From contig NC_010505.1 of the NCBI RefSeq assembly GCF_000019725.1, forward strand, positions 992,001-1,056,000: DNA of 64,000 bases, given 5' to 3'. Under the pieces are notes generated by a model, which worked only from the letters and a program-made list of their open reading frames with translations, was not told the origin of the DNA and made no database searches. Of the stretch, positions 18,826-28,599 are shown piece by piece. The translations under genes were made by a program, and so were the position numbers. Source of the DNA: Methylobacterium radiotolerans JCM 2831 (GTDB taxonomy: Bacteria > Pseudomonadota > Alphaproteobacteria > Rhizobiales > Beijerinckiaceae). Within the stretch, counting starts at the first letter, position 1. Each line of letters opens with the position of its first letter.

Positions 18826-19719
18826 ATGACCGAATTGCCCAACGTGCACGTGCGTGCCGAGGTCCTGGCCCAGGCGCTGCCCCACATGCAGCGCTACGAC
18901 CAGGAGATCGTGGTCATCAAGTACGGCGGCCACGCCATGGGCGACCGGGCCGCGGCCGAGGACTTCGCCGAGGACATCGTCCTTCTGGAGCAGTCCGGGC
19001 TGAAGCCGATCGTCGTGCACGGCGGCGGTCCGCAGATCGGCAAGATGCTCGACCGGCTCGGCATCCAGTCCGAGTTCCGCGGCGGCCTGCGCGTCACCGA
19101 CGAGGCCACCGTCGAGGTCGTCGAGATGGTCCTGGCGGGCCTGATCAACAAGCAGATCGTCGGCTGGATCTCCGCCGAGGGCGGCCGGGCGGTCGGCCTG
19201 TGCGGCAAGGACGGCAACATGGTCCGGGCCAAGCGGGCGATGAAGACCGTCGTCGATCCCGAGAGCCACGTGGAGCAGACCGTCGATCTGGGCCTCGTCG
19301 GCGAGCCGGACCACGTCGAGCGCGGCGTCCTCGACGCGGTGCTGAAGGCCGAGCTGATCCCGGTCCTCGCGCCGGTCGCCTACGGGGCGGACGGGCAGAC
19401 CTACAACGTCAACGCCGACACCTTCGCGGGGGCGATCGCCGGGGCGCTCCGGGCCAAGCGCCTGCTGCTGCTCACCGACGTGCCGGGCGTGCTCGACAAG
19501 GACAAGAAGCTGATCCCCGAGCTGACCGTGGAGGATTGCCGGCGCCTGATCGCCGACGGCACCATCACGGGCGGGATGATCCCGAAGATCGAGACCTGCA
19601 TGTACGCGATCGAGCGCGGCGTCGAGGCGGTCGTCATCCTCGACGGCAAGGTCAACCACGCCGTGCTCCTCGAGCTGTTCACCGATTACGGTGCCGGCAC
19701 CCTGATCCGTCGGGGCTGA
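18826..19719 (+). CDS. argB: Acetylglutamate kinase
   Basis: 297 residues, the normal length for ArgB. The amino-acid-kinase signature KYGGHAMGD is near residue 26. The [13 protein letters not shown] substrate loop follows at about 65-76, with [10 protein letters not shown] near 125 and the C-terminal [10 protein letters not shown] segment near 245. It phosphorylates N-acetyl-L-glutamate in arginine synthesis in the cytoplasm. It is divergent from ugd and appears to be a single-gene unit ended by a GC-rich hairpin. Confidence 0.96.
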   Translation: MTELPNVHVRAEVLAQALPHMQRYDQEIVVIKYGGHAMGDRAAAEDFAEDIVLLEQSGLKPIVVHGGGPQIGKMLDRLGIQSEFRGGLRVTDEATVEVVEMVLAGLINKQIVGWISAEGGRAVGLCGKDGNMVRAKRAMKTVVDPESHVEQTVDLGLVGEPDHVERGVLDAVLKAELIPVLAPVAYGADGQTYNVNADTFAGAIAGALRAKRLLLLTDVPGVLDKDKKLIPELTVEDCRRLIADGTITGGMIPKIETCMYAIERGVEAVVILDGKVNHAVLLELFTDYGAGTLIRRG

Positions 19720-19735
19720 GAACGCGGCCGCCCGC

Positions 19736-19764
19736 GCACCGCGCCGCCCCCGACGGCGCGGTGC
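19736..19764 (+). terminator. Probable argB terminator hairpin
   Basis: 11-bp GC stem (GCACCGCGCCG at 19736-19746, complement at 19754-19764) with a 7-base loop, 16 bases after the argB stop. There is no U tract, so Rho assistance or simple RNA 3'-end protection is possible. Confidence 0.5.
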
Positions 19765-19922
19765 GGTGCGGTGCGCGGACGCAACCTCCGCGCGCCCGGC
19801 GCATTGTCGTACCCCCGCCCGCCCCGGAGGGGCCGGCCTCACAAGGTCCGGACAAGCATCAAACTTGCGAGCTTGGCCGTTCCGGTCCAGATTCCGGGGC
19901 AACAGCAACCTGAGGGGTTCCG

Positions 19923-20672
19923 GTGCACCACCCCGACAAGGCCCAGTTCACCACGCCGGCGGCGCGCGGCTTCGCCGATGTCGACACCTGGGTGTTCGAT
20001 CTCGACAACACCCTCTACCCGAGCGACGCCGCGGTCTGGCCGAAGGTCGACGAGCGCATCACCCTGTACGTGATGCAGCTCTACGGGCTCGACGGCATCT
20101 CGGCCCGCGCCCTGCAGAAGTACTTCTATCACCGCTACGGCACGACGCTGTCGGCGCTGATGGTCGAGTCGCGGATCGATCCGCACGACTTCCTCGACTT
20201 CGCCCACGACATCGACCACTCGTCGATCAAGCTCGACAAGAGCCTCGGCGACGCGATCGAGCGGCTGCCCGGGCGCAAGCTGATCCTGACCAACGGGTCG
20301 CGCCGCCACGCCGAGAACGTCGCCGGCAAGCTCGGCATCCTCGACCACTTCGAGGACGTGTTCGACATCGCCGCCGCCGACTTCGTCCCGAAGCCGGAGC
20401 GCACGACCTACGAGCGGTTCCTGGAGAAGCACGCCGTCGAGCCGACCCGGGCCGCCCTGTTCGAGGACATCGCCCGCAACCTCGCGGTGCCGCACGACCT
20501 CGGCATGGCGACCGTGCTGGTGGTGCCGAAGGTCACCGATCCCTATCGCGAGGCCTTCGAGCAGGAGGCGGTGCGCGAGCCGCATATCGACCACATCACG
20601 GACGATCTCGCCGCCTTCCTCTCCGCCTGCGTGCTGCCCGAAGCGCAGTCGGGATCCGAGGAGCGCCGCTGA
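19923..20672 (+). CDS. HAD-family pyrimidine 5'-nucleotidase
   Basis: 249 residues with a GTG start. HAD motif I is FDLDNTLYP (Asp26 nucleophile, Asp28), the Thr of motif II is in LILTNGSRRH near 120, and motif III/IV FEDIARNL is near 180. The sequence resembles the SDT1/YjjG-like pyrimidine 5'-nucleotidase group, which dephosphorylates pyrimidine monophosphates. It stands alone between argB and rplS. Substrate range cannot be judged from sequence. Confidence 0.85.
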   Translation: MHHPDKAQFTTPAARGFADVDTWVFDLDNTLYPSDAAVWPKVDERITLYVMQLYGLDGISARALQKYFYHRYGTTLSALMVESRIDPHDFLDFAHDIDHSSIKLDKSLGDAIERLPGRKLILTNGSRRHAENVAGKLGILDHFEDVFDIAAADFVPKPERTTYERFLEKHAVEPTRAALFEDIARNLAVPHDLGMATVLVVPKVTDPYREAFEQEAVREPHIDHITDDLAAFLSACVLPEAQSGSEERR

Positions 20673-20950
20673 CGCGAAGCCGGGCGGCGCGGTCGCGGTG
20701 CCTCCGCGGCCGGGGAGGGGCGCGGCGAAGACCCGGCCCAACCTGGAGGAGCGGGACGCGGCAGAGTTCCGTCCGGGATCGATCGCACGATCCGACATCC
20801 CGGCGGCGCCGCGGCTCGATCGCGCCCGTACCCCAATCGACAAGCCGGCGGCGATCCTGTAGAGAGCCGCCCAACTCACAACAGGATCGCCGAAATCCTG
20901 GCGCCGATCGCCCATGAGGGGCGGAACGGCGCGACGGCCGGAGCTATGCC

Positions 20951-21349
<399 letters not shown>

Positions 21350-21398
21350 GCTGTCCGATCCGCTCCGCGGGCCGGAGCGATCGTCCCGTTTCATTCAG

Positions 21399-21428
21399 AC
21401 CGGTCCGGCTCAGCCGGGCCGGTTTTTT
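21399..21428 (+). terminator. Intrinsic terminator after rplS
   Basis: GC-rich stem ACCGGTCCGGC... pairing with GCCGGGCCGGT across a short loop, followed directly by seven T residues (21423-21429). It lies 50 bases after the rplS stop and has the most classical intrinsic-terminator form in this window. Confidence 0.9.
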
Positions 21429-21468
21429 TCTTGGCCGACAGTCTCGTCCAGGCCGCCGGCACGCCACC

Positions 21469-23157
21469 TCAGGCAGCCCGGATCCCGTCGAGGAACCGGT
21501 GGATCTCGGCGGAGAGCTGCTCGGACCTGCGCGACAGGTCGATCGCGGCGCCGAGAACCCGCTCAGCCGCGTCGCCCGTCGCCTCGGCACCCTGCGACAC
21601 GTCGGCGATGTTGCCGGTGACGGCCTCCGTGCCGGCCGCCGCGCGCGCGACGCTGCGCACGATCTCCTCGGTGGTCGCCCCCTGCTGCTCGATCGCGGCC
21701 GCCACGGTCGCGGCAAGCGTACTGACCTCACCCATGGTGCGACCGATCCCGTGGATCGCCTCGACGGCCTGCCGGGTCGAGGCCTGGACCGCGCCGATCC
21801 GCGCGGCGATCTCCTCGGTCGCGGCCGCGGTCTGCTCGGCCAGCGCCTTGACCTCGCCCGCCACGACGGCGAAGCCCCGGCCGGCCTCGCCGGCCCGGGC
21901 CGCCTCGATCGTGGCGTTGAGGGCCAGGAGGTTGGTCTGTCGGGCGATGCCCGCGATCATGCTGGCGACGACCCCGATCTGCTCGGCCCCGTCGGCGAGA
22001 TCGCCCACGAGGGCGTCCGTGCGCTGCGCCTCGGTCGCCGCCCGCGCGGTCTTGGCCGACGATTGCGCCATCCGTCCGGAGATCTCCTGGATGGTGATCG
22101 CCATCTCCTCGGTGGCCGCGGCGACGCTCTGCACGCTCCCGGCGGTCTCCTGCGCGGCCCCGGCGACGCGCGTCGCCCGGTCACTCGTGCGCGAGGCCGT
22201 CCGCGCCATCGCCTCGGCGGTCGCCTGCATCTCGGTCGCGGCCGCGGAGACGCCCGTCATCAGCGCACCGGCCTGGGCCTCGAACGCCCGGGTGAGCGCG
22301 TCGAGGCTCTGCGCGTGCCGGGCCTTGGCCTCCGCTTCCTGCGCGGCCGCCCGGTCCATGGCGGCCTTGGCGACCAGGGCCTGTCGGAAGACTTCGACGG
22401 TCCGGGCCATCTCGCCGATCTCGTCCGTCCGCTCGAGCCCGGGTATCGGCTCCGCGCCGTCGCCCTGAGCCAGCACCTGCATCCGGCGGCCGAGCCGGTC
22501 GAGCGGCCGCGTGATGCCGCGCCCGATCACGAGCGAGCCGATCACTCCCAGGGCGCCGAGCCCGAGCAGAAGGCCGATCGCCGCGAGGGCGAGCGCCTGG
22601 AAGGCGGCCTTGATGTCGTCGGTGTAGGTCCCCGCCGCGATCAAGATGTCCCAGGGCGCGAACCTGACGGCGAGCGTCGTCTTCGGAGACAGGCCTTCAT
22701 GCCCGGGCCGGGGATAGAGATAGCTCATCGTAGCCGTGTCGGACTTCTTCAGCAGATCGATCAGGGTCCCGGCCACGCGAACGCCGTTGACCCGAGTCTC
22801 CAGCTGATTGCTGCCGACGAGTCGGCGGTCGGGAACCGCCAGCGCCGTTCCGTCCATCGCGTAGATGGCGACGTAGTTGGTGCCCGTGTCGAAGCGCATG
22901 GCCATGGCGGTCTCGACCAGTGCCGCCAGGGCCGCCTCCCGGGACAGAGCGCCGCTCCTGACCCGGGTCTCGAGGCTTTGCGCATAGGTGGTGAACAGCT
23001 CCGTGACCGTGCGCAGGGACTGCAGCCTCTCCGACAGCATTTCCTGATAATACATTCGCAACCCGGCAGCGCCGATGACCGCGATAAGCATTGTTATGAG
23101 CGAAATCTGCGCCATCATTCGACGTGAAAGGCTTTTACTGAAAAATATTCTGATCAT
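21469..23157 (-). CDS. Methyl-accepting chemotaxis protein with single Cache sensor
   Basis: 562 residues from the ATG at 23157; the frame continues upstream but loses all family features. A first membrane helix (about 15-35) is followed by a periplasmic single-Cache domain (about 45-180, with [14 protein letters not shown] and [10 protein letters not shown] segments). Then come a second helix near 190-212, a HAMP domain ([19 protein letters not shown]), and a long methyl-accepting coiled coil with the hairpin tip ([26 protein letters not shown]). It would signal a small ligand to CheA/CheW. No other chemotaxis genes are nearby. Confidence 0.93.
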   Translation of the reverse strand: MIRIFFSKSLSRRMMAQISLITMLIAVIGAAGLRMYYQEMLSERLQSLRTVTELFTTYAQSLETRVRSGALSREAALAALVETAMAMRFDTGTNYVAIYAMDGTALAVPDRRLVGSNQLETRVNGVRVAGTLIDLLKKSDTATMSYLYPRPGHEGLSPKTTLAVRFAPWDILIAAGTYTDDIKAAFQALALAAIGLLLGLGALGVIGSLVIGRGITRPLDRLGRRMQVLAQGDGAEPIPGLERTDEIGEMARTVEVFRQALVAKAAMDRAAAQEAEAKARHAQSLDALTRAFEAQAGALMTGVSAAATEMQATAEAMARTASRTSDRATRVAGAAQETAGSVQSVAAATEEMAITIQEISGRMAQSSAKTARAATEAQRTDALVGDLADGAEQIGVVASMIAGIARQTNLLALNATIEAARAGEAGRGFAVVAGEVKALAEQTAAATEEIAARIGAVQASTRQAVEAIHGIGRTMGEVSTLAATVAAAIEQQGATTEEIVRSVARAAAGTEAVTGNIADVSQGAEATGDAAERVLGAAIDLSRRSEQLSAEIHRFLDGIRAA

Positions 23158-23532
23158 AATACATACCGCAGGAGCGCCAGCATCGGAGATGCTGCGGTGA
23201 GACCTGATAAATCTGCGCGTACATGTCAACGCAAGCCCGAGGATCCGGGGCGAGATCTGAAAGAGGATAGGATCAGCGGTGCAGAGCGGACGAAGAGGTC
23301 GTCGGCCACGACGCGGTCTGCATCGGGCGGAGGAACGGGCCGCGGAACGGCGATGGAGAACCTGAGATCTTGCCCGCGGCGCGCGGACGAAACGTCCCGG
23401 CCGTCCGCGGCAGCTGGGCGAAGTCGGCCCATTGCGGGCGCCGCTCGGGCGCGATCGGGGATGATATCGGCGGCGGATCGGCGTGGCGCCGCGGCCCGGC
23501 ACAACCGCGCTGCCGGGATCGTGGTCAGGCGG
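23158..23532. other. Intergenic region upstream of the chemoreceptor
   Basis: 375 bases between the RidA-like gene's stop and the chemoreceptor start, both on the minus strand. The first 60 bases next to the ATG are A+T-rich compared with the rest and likely hold the chemoreceptor promoter. Open frames across the remainder show no family resemblance. Confidence 0.4.
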
Positions 23533-23916
23533 CTAGCCGATCCGGGCGGTCACCTCGATCTCGACGCGCATCTCGGAGCGCAGGAGGCCCGCCACGATCA
23601 CGATCGTGGCGGCCGGTCGGACATCTGCCAGCACCCGGCCGCAGACCGCCAGCACGGCCTCGGCATCGTCCCGGTCGGTGACGTAGTAGGTGGCGCGCAC
23701 GAGGCCGGCGAGGCCGGTCCCGGCCTCGGCGAGAACCGAGCGGATCGTGCGCCAGCAGGCCTCGGCCTGCGCGGCGGCGCCGTCGGGCATCGTCATCGTG
23801 GCGTAGTCGTAGCCGGTCGTCCCAGACAGGTAGACGGTGTCGCCGTCGATTACCGCCCGGGAGTAGCCATAATCCCGCTCGAACGGGGAGCCCGAGGTGA
23901 TCAGCCGCCGGCTCAT
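23533..23916 (-). CDS. RidA-family protein (YjgF/YER057c/UK114)
   Basis: 127 residues, the normal Rid length. It shows the YSRAVIDGDTVYLSGTTG strand pattern near 18-36, AQAEACWRTIRSVLAEAG in the central helix, RATYYVTD near 80 and a C-terminal SEMRVEIEVTA carrying the conserved Arg/Glu. Rid proteins hydrolyse reactive enamine/imine intermediates. The gene overlaps the lytic transglycosylase stop by four bases (ATGA), an odd functional pairing. Subgroup assignment is uncertain. Confidence 0.85.
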   Translation of the reverse strand: MSRRLITSGSPFERDYGYSRAVIDGDTVYLSGTTGYDYATMTMPDGAAAQAEACWRTIRSVLAEAGTGLAGLVRATYYVTDRDDAEAVLAVCGRVLADVRPAATIVIVAGLLRSEMRVEIEVTARIG

Positions 23917-25127
23917 CCGCCGCGCAGGGCTTCCAGCACCTTGCCGCCGGCGCGGCCCGTGGGCGTCATGCCGAGCCGGCGCTCCACGTCCTTGATGGCG
24001 TCGCGCGTCTTCTGGCCGACCTTGCCGTCCGGCTCGCCGACGTCGTAGCCGCGGGCGGCCAGCCGGGTCTGGAGATCGCGCCGCTCGGCCCGCGACAGGG
24101 GCGGGTCGTCGGTCGGCCACGCCGCCTGGACGCCGGCCTTGCCGCGCAGCCGGTCGGACAGGACCGCGATGGCGAGGCCGTACGACTCGGCGGCGTTGTA
24201 CGAGTAGATCGCGTCGAAGTTCCTGGTGACCAGGAAGGCCGGCCCGTCGATGCCGGCGGGCGCGATGATCCCGGCCGGCCCCTCGCCCGAGAGCGGACGG
24301 CCGTCCACGCGGGTCACGCCGAGCGACGCCCAGTGGGCGACCGGCTTCTTGTTCTTGCGCCCGGCGGCGGCGACGTTGAAGCCGCGGGGCAGCTTCACCT
24401 CGTAGCCCCAGACCTGACCGTGCTGCCACTTGGCGACGTGCAGGAAGTTCGCCGTGGAGGCGACGGCGTCGGCCGTCGAGTCGACCACGTCGCGCCGCCC
24501 GTCGCCGTCGCCGTCGACGGCGAGGCGGTGATAGGTGGTCGGCATGAACTGGGTCTGGCCGAAGGCGCCCGCCCAGGAGCCGGTCAGCCGCTCCGGCGCG
24601 ATGTCGCCGCGCTCGATGATCCGCAGGGTGGCGATCAGCTCGCCGCGGAAGAAGTCCCGGCGGCGGTTGTTGGAGCAGGCCAGCGTCGCCAGCGACTGCA
24701 CCAGGGGCATCTTGCCGAGGTTCTTGCCGAAATTCGACTCGACGCCCCAGACCGCCGCGATCGTGTATCGGTCGACCCCGTAGCGCGACTCGGCCTGGGC
24801 GAGCGCCGCCGCGTTCTGGCGCATGGCCGCGCGCCCGTCCTCGACCCGCTCGTCGTCGACGAGCGCCGCCATGTAGTCCCAGATCGGCGTCTTGAATTCG
24901 GGCTGCGCCTGGGACAGCTCGATCACCTTGTCGTCGTAGCTGATGCCGCTCGTGGCGGACCGGAAGGTCTGCGCCGAGACGCCCGCCGCCGCCGCCTGGG
25001 ACTGGATGCCGGCAAGGCAGCTGTCGAAATCGGCCCGCGCCGGCAGGCTCGCCAAGGGCAGGACCGCGATGCCGGCGAGCAGCCCGAGCGCGCGCGCCGT
25101 CCTCGGTCCCGTCGGGTGCTTCGGCAT
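23913..25127 (-). CDS. Lytic murein transglycosylase (MltB-type) with peptidoglycan-binding domain
   Basis: 404 residues from the ATG at 25127, chosen because GTGAGGA sits 8 bases upstream; the GTG at 25142 is inside that ribosome site. A signal peptide (residues 1-32) ends near ARA/D. The MltB catalytic core has Glu130 in AVWGVESNFGKNLG. The block TGSWAGAFGQTQFMPTTY and the SYNAAESYGLAI region follow. A C-terminal PG_binding_1 domain covers about 345-404. It cleaves glycan strands to 1,6-anhydro products in the periplasm. Confidence 0.93.
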   Translation of the reverse strand: MPKHPTGPRTARALGLLAGIAVLPLASLPARADFDSCLAGIQSQAAAAGVSAQTFRSATSGISYDDKVIELSQAQPEFKTPIWDYMAALVDDERVEDGRAAMRQNAAALAQAESRYGVDRYTIAAVWGVESNFGKNLGKMPLVQSLATLACSNNRRRDFFRGELIATLRIIERGDIAPERLTGSWAGAFGQTQFMPTTYHRLAVDGDGDGRRDVVDSTADAVASTANFLHVAKWQHGQVWGYEVKLPRGFNVAAAGRKNKKPVAHWASLGVTRVDGRPLSGEGPAGIIAPAGIDGPAFLVTRNFDAIYSYNAAESYGLAIAVLSDRLRGKAGVQAAWPTDDPPLSRAERRDLQTRLAARGYDVGEPDGKVGQKTRDAIKDVERRLGMTPTGRAGGKVLEALRGG

Positions 25128-25299
25128 GCTGACGATCCTCACGATGCGGAACGGAGTCTGGGCGCGGATTCAGGCGACATGTGGGTTAACGAACGGTGAG
25201 GAAACCCGCCTTACCTTGACCCATCTGCCTACCAACCAGTAGGTTGATGCGGAGCCGGTCCGCCAGTGGTCGGCCCCACCGAGCAGGGAGACAGGACGC

Positions 25300-25641
25300 A
25301 TGATGAAGGACTGGAATCAGTACGGCGCCGAGCTCGTCAGCACGCTCGGGCGCATCGGTGCGGTGAGCCCGGACCTCCTCAAGGCCCACGATCAGCTCGC
25401 GGCGGCGGCCCCGACCGAGCGCAAGCTGGACGCGAAGACCCGCGAGCTGATCGCCCTCGCGGTGGCGGTGACGACCCGGTGCGACGGCTGCATCGCCGTG
25501 CATTCCGACGCCGCCCGCAAGGCCGGCGCGAGCAAGGAGGAGGTCGTGGAGGCGCTGGGCGTCGCGGTGGCGCTGAACGCCGGCGCCGCCCTGGTCTACA
25601 CCGCCCGCGCCTTCGAGGCCTTCACCGGCGAGGCCGGCTGA
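25300..25641 (+). CDS. AhpD-like carboxymuconolactone decarboxylase-family protein
   Basis: 113 residues. The CMD core contains the redox pair Cys61-x-x-Cys64 with His68 (TRCDGCIAVHSDAARKAG), as in AhpD-type peroxidase partners. A Met-Met start follows the GGGAGACAGG ribosome site. It is monocistronic between the transglycosylase and a convergent TetR gene. The CxxC pair argues for thiol-disulfide or peroxide chemistry rather than lactone decarboxylation. Confidence 0.88.
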   Translation: MMKDWNQYGAELVSTLGRIGAVSPDLLKAHDQLAAAAPTERKLDAKTRELIALAVAVTTRCDGCIAVHSDAARKAGASKEEVVEALGVAVALNAGAALVYTARAFEAFTGEAG

Positions 25642-25692
25642 ACCGGCCGACCCGGGGCCGCGCCCCGGGACCTCGGGCGGCGCCGTGGCGCG

Positions 25693-26349
25693 TCATCGGG
25701 AAGGCCCGACGGCCCGGCCTTCGCCTCCGAGGCGGTCCAGATAGGCGCAGAGCATGTCGGCCAGGGCGTCCGCGCGGGTCTCCAGGGCGGCCTCGTCGCG
25801 GATCGACTCCGAGATGCGCTCGCCGACCGTGCCGAGCGTCGTCGCGATGATCTCGCCCGCGACCTGACGCTCCGCCTCGGGAACCGACGGAAGTGCCGCG
25901 TGCAGGAAATCGCGGAAGGCCTGCGCGCCGGCCAGCTGCGGCTCCGCGGCCTCGGGCGCGTCGCGATAGGCGGGGGCGGCCGCGTCGAGGGCCCGGCGCA
26001 TCGCGGCCTCCGCGCATTCCGAGCGCACGAAGGCGTGGACGGCGGCGCGCAGGCGCGCGCCGGGCGCCGTCGCGGGATCCGTCAGGATGCCGGCGAGGAG
26101 GGCGGTCGTGTCCCGCCACTCGTCGCTCTGCAACTGGAACAGGATCGCCGCCTTGTTGGGGAAGTACTGGTAGAGCGAGCCGATGCTGACGCCCGCGCGC
26201 TCGGCGACCCGCGCCGTCGTGAAGCGCTCCGCGCCGACCTCCCCCAGAACCTGAGTGGCCGCCTCCAGAACGGCCGCGACGAGGTCGCTGGAGCGCGCCT
26301 GTCGGGGCTGCTTTCGCTTGGAAATTCCGAGACTTGGCCGGTCGGGCAT
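25693..26349 (-). CDS. TetR/AcrR-family transcriptional regulator
   Basis: 218 residues. The N-terminal helix-turn-helix is at about 15-60 (VLGEVGAERFTTARVAERAGVSIGSLYQYFPNKAAIL) and the rest is a helical ligand domain. It is divergent from an O-methyltransferase gene with 94 bases between the starts. That gap holds a perfect 16-base palindrome that should be its operator. The regulator probably represses both genes; the inducer is unknown. Confidence 0.93.
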   Translation of the reverse strand: MPDRPSLGISKRKQPRQARSSDLVAAVLEAATQVLGEVGAERFTTARVAERAGVSIGSLYQYFPNKAAILFQLQSDEWRDTTALLAGILTDPATAPGARLRAAVHAFVRSECAEAAMRRALDAAAPAYRDAPEAAEPQLAGAQAFRDFLHAALPSVPEAERQVAGEIIATTLGTVGERISESIRDEAALETRADALADMLCAYLDRLGGEGRAVGPSR

Positions 26350-26405
26350 GGGGTGGTGCTCGGAACGCGAATAGGCGGGGGCAGGGGGCAGCGGTACTCT
26401 GCGTC

Positions 26406-26421
26406 GTGTTCAGTTGAACAC
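26406..26421. promoter_or_regulatory. Perfect palindrome, candidate TetR operator
   Basis: GTGTTCA-GT-TGAACAC: two 7-base arms with a 2-base centre. It is placed 57 bases before the tetR start and 23 bases before the O-methyltransferase ATG, where a bound dimer could block both divergent promoters. It is the only symmetrical element of this quality in the gap. Confidence 0.65.
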
Positions 26422-26443
26422 GCAAGACGGACAGCAACGCGCC

Positions 26444-27115
26444 ATGTCACTCTCAGCTTCCACACTCGCCGAACCGCGTATCGCCTCGCTGCTGGACAGT
26501 CTCTTCGTGCAGGCGGAGGCATCCTCACCGTTGAGCGCCGTCGGGGATCTCTCGGCGGACGAGCGGACGCGCCTCATGGGCAGCCGCACCGGCTACCGGG
26601 ACTTCTACAGCCGGCTCAAGGACATGCCCCTCGCGGTCTCGCGGGAGACCGGCCGGCTGCTCTACATGCTCGCGCGGACCCGCCGGGCGCGCTCGATCGT
26701 CGAGTTCGGCACCTCCTTCGGCCTCTCGACCCTTCACCTCGCCGCGGCCCTGCGCGACAACGGCGGCGGCCGGCTCATCACCTGCGAGTTCGAGCCGTCC
26801 AAGGTGGTGCGGGCGCGGGCGAACCTGATGGCGGCCGGGCTCGCGGATCTCGTCGAGTTCCGCGAGGGCGACGCCCTCCAGACCCTCGGCCTCGACCTGC
26901 CCGACTCGGTCGACCTGCTGCTCCTCGACGGGGCGAAGGGGCTCTATCCGGAGGTTCTCAGCCTCGTGGAGAGCCGCCTCGGGCCGGGCGCGCTCGTGGT
27001 CGCCGACAACGCGGACCACAGCCCGGACTACCTGGCACGGGTGCGCGCGCCGAGCCGGGGCTACCTGTCGGTGCCGTTCGCCGACGACGTCGAACTGTCC
27101 ATGCGGCTCGGGTGA
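26444..27115 (+). CDS. Class I SAM-dependent O-methyltransferase (family 3-like)
   Basis: 223 residues from the ATG at 26444; the TTG at 26414 lies inside the palindromic operator and is unlikely. SAM-binding motif I is IVEFGTSFGLSTLHLAAAL near 78-96. The acidic end of the next strand (CEFEPSKVVRARANL) and LLLDGAKGLYPEVL near 158-171 follow, as in COMT/CCoAOMT-like enzymes. It is probably controlled by the divergent TetR. The substrate is unknown; catechol-like or xenobiotic phenols are typical for such pairs. Confidence 0.85.
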   Translation: MSLSASTLAEPRIASLLDSLFVQAEASSPLSAVGDLSADERTRLMGSRTGYRDFYSRLKDMPLAVSRETGRLLYMLARTRRARSIVEFGTSFGLSTLHLAAALRDNGGGRLITCEFEPSKVVRARANLMAAGLADLVEFREGDALQTLGLDLPDSVDLLLLDGAKGLYPEVLSLVESRLGPGALVVADNADHSPDYLARVRAPSRGYLSVPFADDVELSMRLG

Positions 27116-27186
27116 GGCCGCATCCGGGTCGGACCGGCGGTCGCCTCAGCGCGACGCGAGCGCCGTCGAGACGCGGATACCGCCGC

Positions 27187-27789
27187 TCAGGCCCACGTGC
27201 GCTGGGCGAGCTTCTGCTCGTAGGCGTCGATGGACGAGACGCGCTCGAGGGTCAGCCCGATCTCGTCGAGTCCGTTCAGCAGGTTGTGCTTGCGGCCCTC
27301 GTCGACGTCGAAATGCAGGGTGCCGCCGTCCGGCCCCCGGATCGTCTGCGCCGCCAGATCGACCGTCAGGGTGGCGTTCGCGCCGCGCTCGGCGTCCTCG
27401 AACAGCTTCTCCAGGTCCTCGGGCGACACGACGATCGCCAGGATGCCGTTCTTGGCGCAGTTGTTGAAGAAGATGTCGGCGAAGCTCGTGGAGATCACGC
27501 AGCGGATGCCGAAATCGGCCAGCGCCCAGGGCGCGTGCTCCCGGGACGAGCCGCAGCCGAAATTGTCCCCGCACACCAGGATCTTGCTGTTCCGGTAGGC
27601 CGGCTGGTTGAGGATGAAGTCCGGGTTCTCGGAGCCGTCCTCGCGGTAGCGCATCTCGGCGAACAGGCTCTTGCCGAGCCCGGTCCGCCGGATCGTCTTC
27701 AGGTACTTCGCCGGGATGATCCGGTCGGTATCGACGTTGATCGTCCGCAGGGGCGCCGCGACGCCCTCCAGGGTGGTGAACTTTTCCAT
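27187..27789 (-). CDS. leuD: 3-isopropylmalate dehydratase small subunit
   Basis: 200 residues, the normal LeuD length. [34 protein letters not shown] at the N-terminus and the swivel-domain motif [17 protein letters not shown] near 95-111 are diagnostic. With LeuC it isomerises 2- to 3-isopropylmalate in leucine synthesis. leuC and leuB are not adjacent. It is convergent with the O-methyltransferase gene. Confidence 0.96.
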   Translation of the reverse strand: MEKFTTLEGVAAPLRTINVDTDRIIPAKYLKTIRRTGLGKSLFAEMRYREDGSENPDFILNQPAYRNSKILVCGDNFGCGSSREHAPWALADFGIRCVISTSFADIFFNNCAKNGILAIVVSPEDLEKLFEDAERGANATLTVDLAAQTIRGPDGGTLHFDVDEGRKHNLLNGLDEIGLTLERVSSIDAYEQKLAQRTWA

Positions 27790-27858
27790 CGTCTGACGGC
27801 TCGTGTCGGTGGTCTCTCTGCCGGGCGGTTTAGCAGCCGCCGGCCCGGGCCGGAAGCG

Positions 27859-28590
27859 TCAGGCGAGGTCGGGCGCCGTCGCCCGGGACAGGGTCCCGTC
27901 GTGGAGGGCCGAGGCGACCAGCGCCCCGGCGATCCCGGCCGCCCGCAGCGCCCGCAGGTCGTCCGGGCCGCGCACGCCGCCCGCCGCGTAGAGGCGGCGA
28001 TCCGGCGCCCGCGCGCGCAGGGCTCCCAGGGCCCCAAGGTCCGGGCCGGCCCCGGCGCCGACCTGCGCCAGCGTCATGGCGATCACCTCCGGCGGCCAGA
28101 GCGCGGGATCGTCGTGGAGGGCCGCCGGGCCGAGCCGCTCCGCGCCGCGCGTGTCGAGGGAGAACACCGCCCGGTCGCCGAGCCGCGTCACGAGGTCGGC
28201 ATCCGCCTGGCTCTCGCTGCCGATCACCGGGCGGCCCAGGCCGGAGGCCAGGAACGCGTCGACGGCCGCCGGCTCGGCGAAGCCCGCATCGACCCACAGG
28301 CTGACGCCCGGGCAGGCGCGGGCGATCGCCTCCAGGGCGCGGAGATCGGGCGCGGCGCGATCGATGATCGCGTCGAGATCGGCGACGTAGAGGATGGCGG
28401 CGGGCCACGCGTCGCGCAGCCCCCGGGCCACCGCGTCGGGCGCCGAGCCCTTTGCCAAGGGCGTCTCGATCGGGGCATAGGAGGAGCGCTCGCCCCGGCG
28501 CGCCCGCACCACGCGGCCGCCCCGGAGATCGAGCACCGGGATCACCGCGAAGCCGGGGCGCCCGATCCTGTGGTCCATCGAGGCGCTCAT
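27859..28590 (-). CDS. HisA/HisF-related TIM-barrel protein of the C1-cofactor gene group
   Basis: 243 residues (ATG at 28590; an alternative ATG at 28578 is possible). The barrel starts FAVIPVLDLRGGRVVRA as in HisA, with the YVADLDAI and VDAGFAEP strand ends. It is clearly not the histidine enzyme, since key phosphate-loop sequences differ. Related hisA/hisF-like proteins are known from methanogens and from methylotrophs that carry the tetrahydromethanopterin pathway. The divergent partner, the H4MPT-linked ASKHA protein, strengthens the link. The reaction is not known to me. Confidence 0.75.
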   Translation of the reverse strand: MSASMDHRIGRPGFAVIPVLDLRGGRVVRARRGERSSYAPIETPLAKGSAPDAVARGLRDAWPAAILYVADLDAIIDRAAPDLRALEAIARACPGVSLWVDAGFAEPAAVDAFLASGLGRPVIGSESQADADLVTRLGDRAVFSLDTRGAERLGPAALHDDPALWPPEVIAMTLAQVGAGAGPDLGALGALRARAPDRRLYAAGGVRGPDDLRALRAAGIAGALVASALHDGTLSRATAPDLA

Positions 28591-28599
28591 CGCGGTCCC

